This document shows, in pieces, positions 22,351 to 34,500 of a DNA stretch of 64,000 nucleotides. The DNA comes from Anaspis maculata (taxonomy: Eukaryota > Arthropoda > Insecta > Coleoptera > Scraptiidae), in assembly GCA_949128115.1 (NCBI GenBank), contig OX421965.1:11811420-11875419 (forward strand), read 5' to 3'. The notes beneath the pieces were generated by a model. It was not told the origin of the DNA. It made no database searches and worked only from the letters and a program-made list of their open reading frames with translations. How positions within the stretch are numbered: the first letter of the stretch is position 1; every line of letters starts with the position of its first letter. The translations under genes and the position numbers were made by a program.

Positions 22351-22738
22351 TCTAGATCACGTCTTTGCAGAAAAATGTGTTGCAATTGAAACATTTCCTC
22401 TTTATTGAAAATATCGATTTGAAGGCTTGATTTTTTCCCCAAAAAGTCATTTTACTGAAAATAAAAAGTAAACGGGATATAGTTTTTTTTATGAGAAAGA
22501 GATAGCTTGATCTGAAAACTACTCAATCAAAGTGAAAGAAATGCATGCTGGCATCATTCTTTGGCTAAATCGAGAAAAAAACCTGTAATATTTCGAGACA
22601 CTGACAGCTTAGCTGTTCTGATAGCAAAAACACCGGGGGTTTTTCTCACTTTGACCGAGTAGGTTTTAAATGAAGCCTTTAGTCATTCTTTCCTGCAATT
22701 TTTTTTTCCCTGAAAATAATGGTATATTATTCAACAAG

Positions 22739-22834
22739 TGGGTAATTAGTGCTTCTTACTCATGAGGATGCAGTTTGCCGACACGAGCCTTGGCGAGTGT
22801 CGTAAAGCATCCGAATAAGTAATAGCCATTACCC
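22739..22834. repeat. 96-bp stem-loop with GGGTAAT ends
   Basis: GGGTAATTAGTGCTTCTTAC and GGATGCAGTTTGCCGACAC pair with GTGTCGTAAAGCATCC and GTAATAGCCATTACCC around a loop CCTTGG. It is a near-perfect hairpin inside the spacer of the 2.6-kb palindrome and is probably a short MITE. Confidence 0.7.
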
Positions 22835-24259
22835 GCGAGTAGAATACTATGCTTTATCCAGTCTTATTGAAAAATGCAGGCATGTATGCGCGTGATAAGG
22901 CGTGCATTATTCAATAGGATTGGATAAAATAATTATTTCGTTCATTTTTTTTGCGGTTTTGAACTTTTTTGAATACTATTTGGCATTGATGGCACATTTC
23001 CCTCTTCATGAGATCATAATATGAAGGTAATAGTTCAGGTGCCTTCAACTCATCCTCACATTTATCAATTCTCCTCACCTGTGTTTTCTCTCAATATTTG
23101 TTCTCTATTTTGTGAAAATTTCTTCTTTTCTGATTAAAACGTGGTTTGTTTGTGTTCTGTATGATGTCTCCTTATCATCAGTATGCATTAATATACAGTT
23201 ATTTCTTCCTGCATGTATCTTTTTTTTCATAAAAATAAATATTTTAATTTTCTCGCTTTTTACGGTTTTGAGCACTTTTGATTACTGTTTGACATTGATG
23301 GCATATTTCACTTTTGCATATGATAATATGAAGGCAATATGATCATTTTAGCGCCATCAACTCATCCTCACATTTATCAATAATTTTCGTCACCTAAATT
23401 AACGCGGAAAAAATCAGTTTTTTCAAAATTTGACTGTCTTCCGCATAGACTTGCAACTTGTTATTTTTTTCTTATATACATCAGATAAGTAGTAATGTTG
23501 GGGGGTATGTACAATCTTGGTCAAAAAATTCCTTCATGGGGAAAAAAAATTAAAAAAACTAAAAAATTGAAATTCATATATTTTTTGATTAGCAATCTTG
23601 ATGTTCTGATGTGTTTGAGAAGCCTACTATCAATATGTATACTGTACGTTTTTTTCAAATTTTTCCTCTCCCTAATTTTTAAGAAAATAATTTTTTTCGA
23701 ATTTTTGCATACTCCCGGGAGGGGGTTCTCCTGGTGGAGCTATCGGGCTAATGTTTGGTATGATGTATTCTAGTACCAAGTAGGACGTGTGGTGTGAATT
23801 TCAGTTGAATCCGAGCGGGGGCATTTTTCGGCCCCTTATCCTGCTATGGCCTTTAAAACAAAAAATCTCGCTTAGGTGAGTAGGTACCTACCTACCTACA
23901 TAATTTTTCTCAAAAAATTGGAAATTCAGAATAGGAAAAACCAATCGACATTCATGTTCTTGGTATTATTATTAGCATCATTATCATTGATTTCAAAAAT
24001 TTCCGCATGCGGCGCTGTCATTCTGTTGTGCCCACCATCAATTTATTGGGCCCAGACATGGCCCACCTGGCATTGAAAGTCTAGCTCCGTGCCTGACGGT
24101 AACGGAATAAGCTAAAGTTTATATTCATTTGGAGACAAAAATCAAAAATTATCTTAGTCAAGGGTGGTCTTGAAATGGCAAAATTGGCTCTGTCTACACC
24201 CTTGACCAAGATAAGGTAGGTACTGAGAATATATCAATAAAGAGTCGAAGACTATACCT

Positions 24260-24928
24260 ACAGGGTGATTCGAAAGTGTCGGACCACCTTATTATCTTGA
24301 AGGTGCGTAATATGGAGGTGTAGCAGAGTATCGGGAAGTTGTTGAAAAAATTCAGTCTTTTAGTTTCGAACTTATGGAGGGACAAGATAGAGTTGGTCCT
24401 TCGACCGCCTTTATTTTCCTTGTTTTAAAAGATTTTGGTGAACTGTTAATAGAAAACAATGAGTACAAAAAATCAACCTCTGAATCTACAATGAATTTCT
24501 GGTTTGTATACAGGGTGAGTCATGAATCATGGAAATGATTTTTTCTGAAAGTGCTTGCAAACATCACAGTGGTCCCAGAATATATGTACCTACAGCACAC
24601 AATTCATTTTGATTGGATTTTTTTGCTTCTGTTTTTTTTATGAAAACTAAATTTTTGCAGTTTATGTATGACTCATCCTGTATAGAAAACATAAATTCAA
24701 TGCAGATTCAGAGGCTGCTTTTTTGTACCCATTATTTTCTCATAAACAGTTCACTAAAATCTTCTGAAACAACGAGAATAGAAGCAATCCAAGGACCATT
24801 TTTTGTCCCTCCATAACTTCAAAATTAAAAGACAGAATTTTTTAAACAACTTTCCAGCACTCTACTACACCTCCATATTATACGCACCTTCAAGATGGTG
24901 CGACACTCCTGAATCACATCCTGTATTA
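24260..24928. mobile_element. Nested foldback pair
   Basis: The outer ends (ACAGGGTGATTCGAAAGTGT and its mirror ending CATCCTGTATT) enclose an inner pair, TATACAGGGTGAGTCATGA at about 24508 and TATGACTCATCCTGTATA at about 24665. AAGGTGCGTAATATGGAGGT is mirrored by ACCTCCATATTATACGCACC. The inner element sits at the symmetry axis of the outer one. Confidence 0.75.
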
Positions 24929-25241
24929 GTATAATTACCTTGGTAGGTAGGTATGAAATTAAATATCATACACACATAGAGTGATATCACAGAATTTAAT
25001 ATGTTAGTATGCATCAGTATTTGCACCCAAAATTATATTCGGATTTGTCATAACTTCTTGTTTATTTTGAAGTCTAAGTAGGTACCAAGGTACCTACCTA
25101 TAGCTACTACCAACCTATTGACCCACATTTTATTACTTGTGAGGTATATAATTTGGGCTCGGATTTGGGTAACTTCTTATTACTTTTTTGAATCTATGTA
25201 TTTGAAAAAGATATACCTATACCTATATTTAGATACAATGA

Positions 25242-25249
25242 TGACGTCA
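25242..25249. promoter_or_regulatory. CRE-like TGACGTCA upstream of TMEM237
   Basis: Perfect TGACGTCA palindrome 215 bp before the TMEM237 ATG. Such sites bind CREB/ATF-type bZIP factors; function here is unproven. I saw no RFX X-box in the same upstream stretch. Confidence 0.3.
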
Positions 25250-25463
25250 GTCTACGTGAATCTATAGCAAAATGCTATATGTATAATTTTAGCATCGCAG
25301 GTGTGTACCTATGTGTGTGTATTAATGCGCCCTCGCGAAATGGGGTGACTGACGTTGAGTAGCCCACACGATACAAACATTGCGCGAGCGCTGATCCATC
25401 GATTGTCCTCGTGTCTTGTGTGCAGTTGTGCGGGAGGTCGTCGAAAGCGACCTACACACGAAA

Positions 25464-28189
25464 ATGTCAACACCCAAACCCCGCAAGCACAAACACAAAG
25501 AAGCGATGAAACACCAAGAAACCGTGGCCCAAGTGCACAAGTCGACCCTCAGGCCGGAACGGAGTCCAGAAGAAGACGCCGGGCATGCAACACCCAGCAG
25601 AGAAGTGTCCGTCGACGACGACAGCCAAATCAACTCCAAGATCATGTCCCTGATTGAAACCGAGATAAAGAGGGATGGCAACAAGCACTCGCACTTCACA
25701 GACTCCAGGCCGCAAAGCCTCAGTTTCTACGAAGACGAGAAGTTGCCTGATGAAGAACTATCGGGTAAGTATTGCGTAGCAGGTATACCTTCAGGTGAAA
25801 ATGTCAAAGGTCACCGGGTTTAGGTCAACCTAGTTCATTCTTTGAAACCTTTAGGAAATCTGGAGCTGCTCAGTCCGGAGGAGCGGAAGCACTACAAACG
25901 CATCACGGACGACGAAATGAACGCCTACAACGTCATCCAGGACTTGTACAGCAACCCGGCGGACGGGGACAACGAGATCATATCGTCGTCGAAAAAATCG
26001 AAATCGAGAAAAAAGCGTCACGAGACAGAACTGGGGATAGGTGACAGCCGCGAGATGATGATACCCAAAGAGAAGAGAAAGAGCAAACGGAAGAAGCGCG
26101 AATCTTCTCCGCTGAACGGCAAGAAGAAACACAGGCGGAGAGAAGACGGCGAGTACGAACCGAGGAGCGACGTCACAGTGGTTCTGGAAGAGCTGCAAGA
26201 CGACGTTTTCGACAATACGTGTTTCGAACACGACCTGTCGCGACCCGAAAAGCCCAGGCGAAGCCCGAGAAAATCCGACAAGGTGTACGTGCAGAAGAAA
26301 AACAAATTCGAAGCGAGAGTGACGAACCTGAACCGACAGGGAGCGTACGATTTCGAAGAGGATGCCCCCGGGAAAAAGTGAGTGAAACCTATCTTGAATG
26401 AAACCATTATTGTTATACCTTCAGCACGTAGCATCAAACAAGTTGTTTATTATAATATTTGGATTGGGTTGCAGGTTTCTGACATATCATCCTTTGGAAC
26501 TGGCGTTGCCTTGTCAGGAGTACTGGATGCGTTTTTCGACTCTGTGCCACGGATTGCTGGGCGGACTGGCTTTCGGTCATTGGTTGTACGTGATAAGCAA
26601 TATCTACGTCCAAGACGAAGACTTTATTTCGCATTATTCGCACTTTAGCGACACGTACGTGTCGTTGTTTTACATATTGTGTGTGATCTGCCTTATATCA
26701 GTTTTTGAAAAGTAAGTTTCATTGGGACACGTGTGTGTGAGAAATTGATGTCTCTAAACCAAAAGGAATTTTGCAGGGTTGACTTTGCACATTACGACGG
26801 GACACAATTGAGAGACCTCTTTAGACTGAGACGGAGTTCAATAGTGATCTTGGTCTACTTCGCTTGCTTAGTAGTGCACCTTTCCGCCGCAAGAATCGAC
26901 TATAAATTAGGCTTAGTTCCCTACAACAACGAAACCATATCAAACGTGAGTTTATTGCGCAGTGTTTCAGGAGATGCCCTGGTGGTTACTTATTACGTTA
27001 AGAAATTATGGTGATTTAAACGCAAAAATATTCAATGGCGATGATATTAACCATCTTACGGGATGGATCAAAAGTTTCAGTAGGTACCCAGTTGCAGTTT
27101 TGAGACATAACATTGCGAAATGTCTTGCGAACTTTCCCGCGTTTTACCTCCATATACCTGGATATAATTCTTGCTGAGTTCTGACTAAGATGAAACATGA
27201 CCAAGGAACCCGGGTTTGGCGGCTAGCGATAGCAGAAAGTTCAAATAATTGTTTGAGCTAGGTCCGCATGGGCTGGAATTTAGCGATCTATCGCTTTTTT
27301 TTTGACATAACGACAACGATAACAATTGCATTTCAGCGTTATATCGCCAAATTTCTACGAATATGCCGCCCGTGCGGACCGAGCTTTACGGTCACAGGTT
27401 CATTATTTTTCAGGTCAAGCTAAATATAAAAAAGAACAACCCTCGGTTGCACCAAAGAATTTAATTACGAAATAGCTAATTGAAAATTTTCTCTGGTGAA
27501 TTCTATAGGTCAATGCCAGTAGTTGACTGACTACAGAACGTGCATACAAGCTGGTTGCAAACTGAAGTTTCCAATAATTTTTTGTAAAACTGCGGTTTCC
27601 ATTGGACACTAAGCTAAAATTCACTGAAGGAAGTGCTCATTCAACTATTGCATGATTACATTTTGTGGTGCAACGGGCAAGTCATCAAAACTGTACCTAC
27701 CACTCAATCTCTGAACGATTATTCTTGAAAGTGTGAGAATTATTTCGGGGGAGTTTTAGACAACTCGACGTACTTCACTGACGCAAGAACCAGTCGGAAT
27801 AGTTCTTGTCTGGATAGTCCCTCATTATCCTGAGACTTGGAAATCAGTCCTTATGAAAGCATACAAGTTACAGAAATGGGCTCCAGGTCGACATCAAGAC
27901 AAAATCGCGTGGAACATCTTCTAATGAATGATGATTCTACTCACACTTTCAAGATTATCCGCCCCGAAGATAATATTAAGGCTACCTTCACTCGTAAGCC
28001 GATATCAATAGCGTTCATGTTTCGTTCTGTTTTTAGATAACCGAGAGTGAACTGACGGAGTGGAATCATTTGTCTTTCTGGCGTTCGATGCTCGCATTTT
28101 TCGCCTGGTTCATCGTCGGGCTGTCACCGCAAGACAACATGTTTTACACGCATCTGAAATCAATGGAAAAATATCTACCGCAAAAATGA
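25464..28189 (+). CDS. TMEM237: Transmembrane protein 237 (ciliary transition zone)
   Basis: Complete five-exon gene encoding 460 residues: 25464-25764, 25855-26377, 26475-26711, 26777-26945 and 28037-28189. All junctions are GT-AG and phases agree (1, 2, 2, 0). TMEM237 is a component of the ciliary transition zone; human mutations cause Joubert syndrome. The N-terminal 270 residues are charged and rich in Lys/Arg (KPRKHKHKEA, RKSKRKKRE), as in the family. Four hydrophobic segments follow at about 298-317, 336-353, 375-392 and 426-440. The conserved entry HPLELALPCQEYW precedes the first, and LSPQDNMFYTHL follows the last. Length compares with about 400 residues in human, the excess being in the N-terminal tail. 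I chose the ATG at 25464 because no earlier in-frame ATG exists. The last intron (1.1 kb) is the longest. In insects cilia occur mainly in sensory neurons and sperm, so expression there is likely. Confidence 0.86.
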
Positions 28190-28393
28190 TACTATCATAT
28201 TTTTCTACAAGTTCTTCGCTCCATCTTGTGATATTCAAGATAATACGCCATTCAAGACTGTTCTTTATTGACTAGCTAAACGAGAGTATAATAATAACAT
28301 CGATTTTTGTTATTTACATCAAGTAACTAAGTACTTAAATAACTATCTATTTATATTTCATTGAAAAGGTTAATAATTACGATGATTTTCGAT

Positions 28394-28399
28394 TTTATT
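28394..28399 (-). terminator. Poly(A) signal candidate for the tetraspanin gene
   Basis: AATAAA on the minus strand, about 190 bp after the tetraspanin stop. A second one is at 28264-28269. Use of either would overlap the predicted TMEM237 3' UTR. Confidence 0.4.
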
Positions 28400-28510
28400 C
28401 ACAACAATGAAAAATATATATTATGTTACTACTGTTAAAATTCGTGTTTTAATGGGAGGTAGAATCAGCAGCGTAATGTATAAATAGCACAGCCATAAAC
28501 GCTACATAGT

Positions 28511-28516
28511 AATAAA
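28511..28516 (+). terminator. Poly(A) signal candidate for TMEM237
   Basis: AATAAA lies 322 bp after the TMEM237 stop codon. It is 76 bp from the stop codon of the convergent tetraspanin gene. Confidence 0.4.
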
Positions 28517-28591
28517 TACACAGTCATACACATATTTTACATACATACATACACAGAGACTATGCACACACTTTGATGTTTTGTTTACGCT

Positions 28592-31500
28592 TCAGAGAAA
28601 AGCGTTCCGTTCCGAATTGTCGATGCTGTACGAGTTCTTCAACTTCAAGTAGAGCTTGCACGCTAGAACGACGCCGAATATTTGCAGCACACAAATGCCC
28701 AGGCCTACGGCACTCAAAATAATGAGATGGTCTTCCATGTGCAGCGCCATGCGATCCAAGCAACCCTGCGGAATGTTATTTAATTAGGTTGGGGCAAAAT
28801 CTGGCGTGGAATAAAAACGAGAAAGTAATTTACCGCGTAATTAATATTGGAGGGATGGTCGCTGGCACCGCACCCTAGAGAAATGGTCTTGCAGCACGAA
28901 TCCGGAACTTTGTTGCTGGTGATGTCTGTTTTCAGCCAGGTGCTGTACTTCCAGTCTTCGAAGCTGACGGCTCCGCAACAACGGAACTACAAAAGAAATT
29001 TCTGTTAGGCCGTGGATAATCGATCGGGACAGGCTGGCGAGGGGACATATCAGATCTGGTAGCTGAGTTGTTTGCAGGTCGAAAAGGCAGACGTAGCTAC
29101 GTCAAAGTTAAAGAAAAGGGCATAGGACCAGTCAGAAAATAAGTCGCCATGGCGAAGAATCGATCCCGGTACCACCCGTTTGCTATGGCGAAACGGTGTT
29201 TATTATTGCCTTATTAGGTGAGCAGTAAGTGTGTTATTACGAATTTAGATGCGCAAATACAGGTGCCATAGACCATTTCTGGCCTGTTGACCGCCCTTGT
29301 GCGATCGATGAATTAGCCGTCCTTCAGTTGTTGAGTACCACTTCGTCGAAAAATGGTTGTGTTGCGGGACCCCGAAAGGTATAAAGAGGTCTGAAACCGG
29401 CAAAGCCCTCCCAAATTTGAACCGAAATTTTTGTGCTATTCGAGGTGTTTCACCAAACTAATTATAATGTATGTCCACCTGAACTGTGATTCGAGTGACC
29501 TGGCCAAATTTTCTAGTTTAGCATTATGGACTTGCCGCCTTCTCACCTGATTTGTGCAGAAGTTATGTTGCATGTCGAGCTGACATCAAAATGTAGGCAT
29601 TTTTTGAAAATTGACCCCGTCATGCGTGGAAGCGCGACTCGAGGGCCGCAGAATCATGTTACCGTTCTCTAGACTTCAAAACCGCACAGCCTTTCTCTGG
29701 ATTTCATGCCATTTCGGATTCGTCTTGACGGTCAAGCGTTGCGCGGGCTTTAAACCGGGGACAAATGGCAAGTTGGAGGTGATTATATTGATATTTCGGA
29801 CACCAAGCAACTTGGAACAGCTGGATTTTTTCAAATTTAGATCCTTCAGTTTTTTCACGTAGGGAAGACCCATGGAACCGCCGGGGCATTCTTTATAATG
29901 GTGTGGGACAAGAGGTGTATGTTTTCACATGGTGATGTGTGATGTTTTTTTTATTTTACAAAGAGAACGATAGCAGGTGGGTATGAAGTTGAATTTTTCC
30001 GTGGCTTTGGGGGTGCCCGTGCTTAAAAACACACGCCTTTGCTTTCTCAGATTGGTTTCCTCGAAAGTCAAGCGTATATACCGCAACCGTACTTTTCGCA
30101 AATATCGAGTCTTACAGCACTCAATTACTGGCATGAGATCCATAAGGTACTTTTATCTTGGCCTCTTTTCCACCTATAAAAATGCATTTTAGCGTGCACA
30201 TTGTTCTGAAACGCCTCCACCTAAACATTCTATCATGGTCCATTGTTCCATGTCCCTAAGTGCCAAGTTGAGTAGGTGGTGCAAGACTTAACATGTATTT
30301 TCCCTGCTGATCAGCTAAATGACTGCTAATTGAGCTAATTAAATTATACAGTTCAACATCGTTGTCTTGAACTCCTACAATTTTTTTCGTACCAGGTTCA
30401 AAATATCAACCTGGATTTCTTTCTAATACCTTGCTCACATAGCAAAATAGCTTCAGCAATATTGATATAATATTCATTTAATGGCAAAAAAACCTCTATA
30501 ATCTTTGTATTGGTACATTGACATCGACATTTTCATTTTTTTGGTCTGTGTGTCATTTTGTCATTCTGTCCGTCTTGTTGTGTCAGGTGTTTTCAATTGA
30601 GCTTTGCTGGCAAGTACAATAAAATTCACTTTGTCCATTTGTTCTCGTTTCATTGAATCTCCAGCCTCTTCCCCTAATCTGCGTTCTTATCTAGAACAAA
30701 GAACCTAAGTCCGTAGGAAAGGGTGACGCAACGACGATCACAGTCACAAAACTGGGTTACATTACAGAGTGGTGCCGTGACCAGGACTGTTCAAGAATGG
30801 GAATGTTGTGGGAAGATGTTGATTTTATGATCTGTTCTATTGTTGCTCTTTTACTGTTCATCAATATTTTGTTCCATGAACGATAGCTTTGTCGGATGCG
30901 AAGAGAAGATAATCCTAACGTTTCACATCTCTTGCTGCTCGGTTGATCCGGTGGATGAGGTTGGACCTGATGTTGAGACACTCGAAAATGATTCTCCAAA
31001 ACAGGATGAGACAGAAGCTATGCCTATTCTCTTCACTCCAAGACAAGTTCAAGAATACCCAGCGAACTAAATCTGCTCGACCAGCAAACACTGCTCAACC
31101 ATTTTCTGCTCCATGAAACATTGTTAAGTCAGCAAACACTACTTGAGAAGTCACCTACCGCACACCACGTCGTTCAATCACTGAGTTTTTGTTGAATTAA
31201 TGACCGCAAGTACGACTCGCCTTGCCATTGAACCAGAACACGTCGTTTGGATTCTTGACTGCTTGCAAAGCATCACCCTCATCTTGCATAGAATTTCATC
31301 GCCATTTTACAATTCAACAAAGAAGCAATTTTTGAGTCAAGAGAAGCAAACCATCATTGTCATCTTATATCATAACAAAAAAGAGTCTTGCCTGAATTCA
31401 AAATCACCATTCACCAACATAATCATCATCACCTGGTTCCACTGAGGCGTCTTGTTCGAAGCAGAAAACTATAGTTACCCACACGAAGTCCAGTTGTCAA

Positions 31501-34500
31501 CAGCATGACCAAACCCTCGGCCATCTTTTGTCGTCTAGGGGCGTCAGTCTTTTGCCTGGTTCCGAAGAAGATTCTGACATGAAACCAAAGACGCTGTTGT
31601 CAACACAACGTTCGAACCGTTGTTCAACTTTAGTCAATTAGGGGCGTTGGTCCTGTTTCTGAAGCAATGCCGTCAAGATTGAAGATCGAGCTATTCACGA
31701 GAGTGTTCTGTCTCCGACACATCTGCGGAACGAGTTGCCCGGTTCAGTTTTGTCTGCTTCAACTGGACACTACTTCCATCAAAACCTCGGAAAAAGAAGA
31801 AGATGAATACGAAGAAGCAAAAGAAGAAACAGGAGATGAGGAACAAGAAGAACAAGATGTGGCTTCGTCACAGAAAATGTCTTGGATTGTGGGAGAGACT
31901 CCGACATCGTCCTTCCGACTCATCCGTCGCTACTCCAAAGGGGCGTAATGCAGGGGAACAGACTTTTTCATAATACAGCTAAAATTCGTCGCTTTTCGGA
32001 AATTCCGATACACACAAATAAGAGAATCTGGTATAATTTCAACACCAGACTGGGTCACCAATGCAAGGGTGTCAATGTGAGGGAGGAAGCCGGGCGCTTT
32101 TAATACCTGCTAGAGAGGCACAAAAAATAGCGAAAGGGTCCGCTTGCGACTGGGGTACAATGCAACGGGAGACAAGAGCGGGCTTCAAGTAGTGGTGCAC
32201 GTCGTAGAAATCGAGACGTGTTTTTAATGTGCAATTTGTGTTTCTATAATGAGGTGAGTCTGTTCTATTTATTGTTATATTGAATCACTCATTTCCCAAG
32301 TATTCTCAGCTTTGTACAAGTTTTCCTGGTTACCTCTTTGTTTAAAATTCGTGATGTTTTACACGACGGAGAATCTCTGATGTTTTTGAAATTGTTTGTA
32401 CTGTGTTGGATAATTATTTGTAATTTGAGTTTCTTTATCGTACCGTCACTGTTTTGTTTGTAATGTTACTAGTTATTTTCATGTTTCACTTGATATTTTA
32501 TGTCATTAGTTTGGTCCAACACTTTATTTAATAATTGATATCCGTGTCACTGTGTCTCTCTCATGCCTCTTTATTTAAATTGTAACAGCAGAATGTATCT
32601 GCCTTCTCATCTAAAACAAAGAATTTGAGAGGAAAGAGGAAAGGCAACGACGATCACAGCGCTCAACGGAACGCATGCAAGTGGAAAACGGTATCAGATA
32701 TGAGGTTTTCGTTACTTACATTTGACTGAAGGAAATTCACGGCTTCCGTTTTGTCCTCTTGCACGTTGTAAGTAGTCAAAAAAGTTGCGTTCAGGTTCAT
32801 TTCAAGCTCAGCCTGGACGTTTTCTTCGTAAAAGTACGCAACGATTCCGACCATGGCTTCGATTAGAAAGATGAGGACCAGCAAGAAAATGTACTGGAAG
32901 CAATAATCAAATCAGTGTCTACCTATCTAGGTATTGTGGTGATGGGATCACGTTAGAATTAAAAACAAATAGTTAGTTAGGGTGCAAGAGGATCGAGAAG
33001 AGGGTATACGCATCTAGTGTGAGTAGAATAGTGGGGATGCAAGACGCCAGCGGAAGAAGTCGAGAAGCACGCAGGAGAGGTTGGCAAGGGAATGACATAC
33101 AGAGCGGGTGTAGAATAGAGCCTTGTTTAGCGCCCCTTTTACTATTTGTTCACTCCTTTTATAATATTTTGTTGATGAAGTGTTTTTGTGTTGTATTTGG
33201 TGTGTGATGCTCTTCTTGAAGTCAATAAGGCAAGTAAATCACTGATTTGTTCCAAATAATCGAAATGCAGGTGTACCGAGATTTACTGACCCAAGTTATT
33301 GTTGAATTCAAATCGCACTTCAATTGAATTCAACAATCTTTGTACAATTTTTATTATGAATGTTCAGATGTTGTAACCCAATTACCTACAGTTTAATGTC
33401 AGATTCAATCAAATTTCATGAAGTAAGTTACATGGATTTTTCACACCTGTACAGGTGCTTTAAATGGGCTTTGTTCTTCTTTCTCTATGCAGTCAATCTT
33501 TCTCAGGTTAGACAAGCATTAGTCAGTGCGTTAAAATTGTAAGCCCAGAAGTAATTGTAAGTAGAAGTAAGATTTAGACGCGCGAAAAAGAGTTCAATCA
33601 GGTGCGGTATTGTGAAATAAACAAACAGACACATCAACTTGACGACAGGAGCGTACGAAGCGAACGCTCTGGCTTCACAAAGAACGCGATAAGATGGCAC
33701 TATTAATTATGCGAAACAAAAGCAACAATTACTCAACCAAAAGGACGAGCAAAAGTAGGTATTAATCAACAGGTGATTACTGCGACAGGAGGGACTGAAC
33801 CCGAACCGCCTGAAAAGATGTTCGTGGTCAATAAAACTCCAATAGTTCGGCACCTGATCACCGAAAACAACGCGATGCGCTAGCACTAGGAGCGAAAATT
33901 GCGGTAATTAGAGAAATCAAAGGCGCGAGAAATTTTCTCACACAAAACCTGAAAAGCTAAGTCATTTGAAGCTATCTGATCCATGAGCCGAACTAAAAAG
34001 TTCCCTCCGAAGAAGGGCTTCAAGAATCAAAGACCCAAAGGGTTAACTTTTGACTATAAAACACTGGTAAAGAAGCCACCAACCTATTACCTAGTTGAAA
34101 GGTATGGTGTAAACTGATGACATAAGAATGTTAAACTGGGAATACTGGGAACTCCATCAATTATGAATTTGCCATGCTGTTAAAAATGTAATTAAATATT
34201 GGTAAACTATTGCTGAAGAAAAGAATAATTTATTCCAGAAATTAAATTGTATTAGTTACTAATTTAGATTAGTTGAGCGGTGACTTGAATAATCAGGCTA
34301 TCACATTCACCGAGCACAAACCCTCATGTTTATTTGTCTTTAACTAAATTAAATAAAGGTCATTGTGGTTTGAATTGTTTGTTTTGATGTAGAAAATGGG
34401 CTAACTTGGTCCTCTTGCGAATATAATCTGGTTGTTAATTAAGGAACGGGTTAAATCAATTAACAGGTAACAAAAGAGTTAAGGAAATCACAAAGTAGGG

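Larger units (their letters stand above)
21277..23860. mobile_element. 2.6-kb foldback element
   Basis: The left end (GGCCATAGCAGGATAAGGGG, AGCCCGATAGCTCCACCA) is mirrored by the right end (TGGTGGAGCTATCGGGCT, CCCCTTATCCTGCTATGGCC). Arms of about 880 bp run in to about 22165 and 22980, around a unique spacer of about 0.8 kb. Within each arm the segment ATTGATAAATGTGAGGATGA with its downstream TGCCATCAATG occurs twice, so the arms contain an internal duplication. Matching TACCTACC microsatellites lie just outside both ends. Confidence 0.85.

Noticed and set aside
25416..25463. Upstream extension of TMEM237 exon 1
   Set aside because: It begins with TTG; the first in-frame ATG is at 25464.
31667..31948. 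Glu-rich 93-residue frame in the tetraspanin intron
   Set aside because: Low-complexity GAAGAA run inside the LTR remnant; no gag or protease motif could be recognised.
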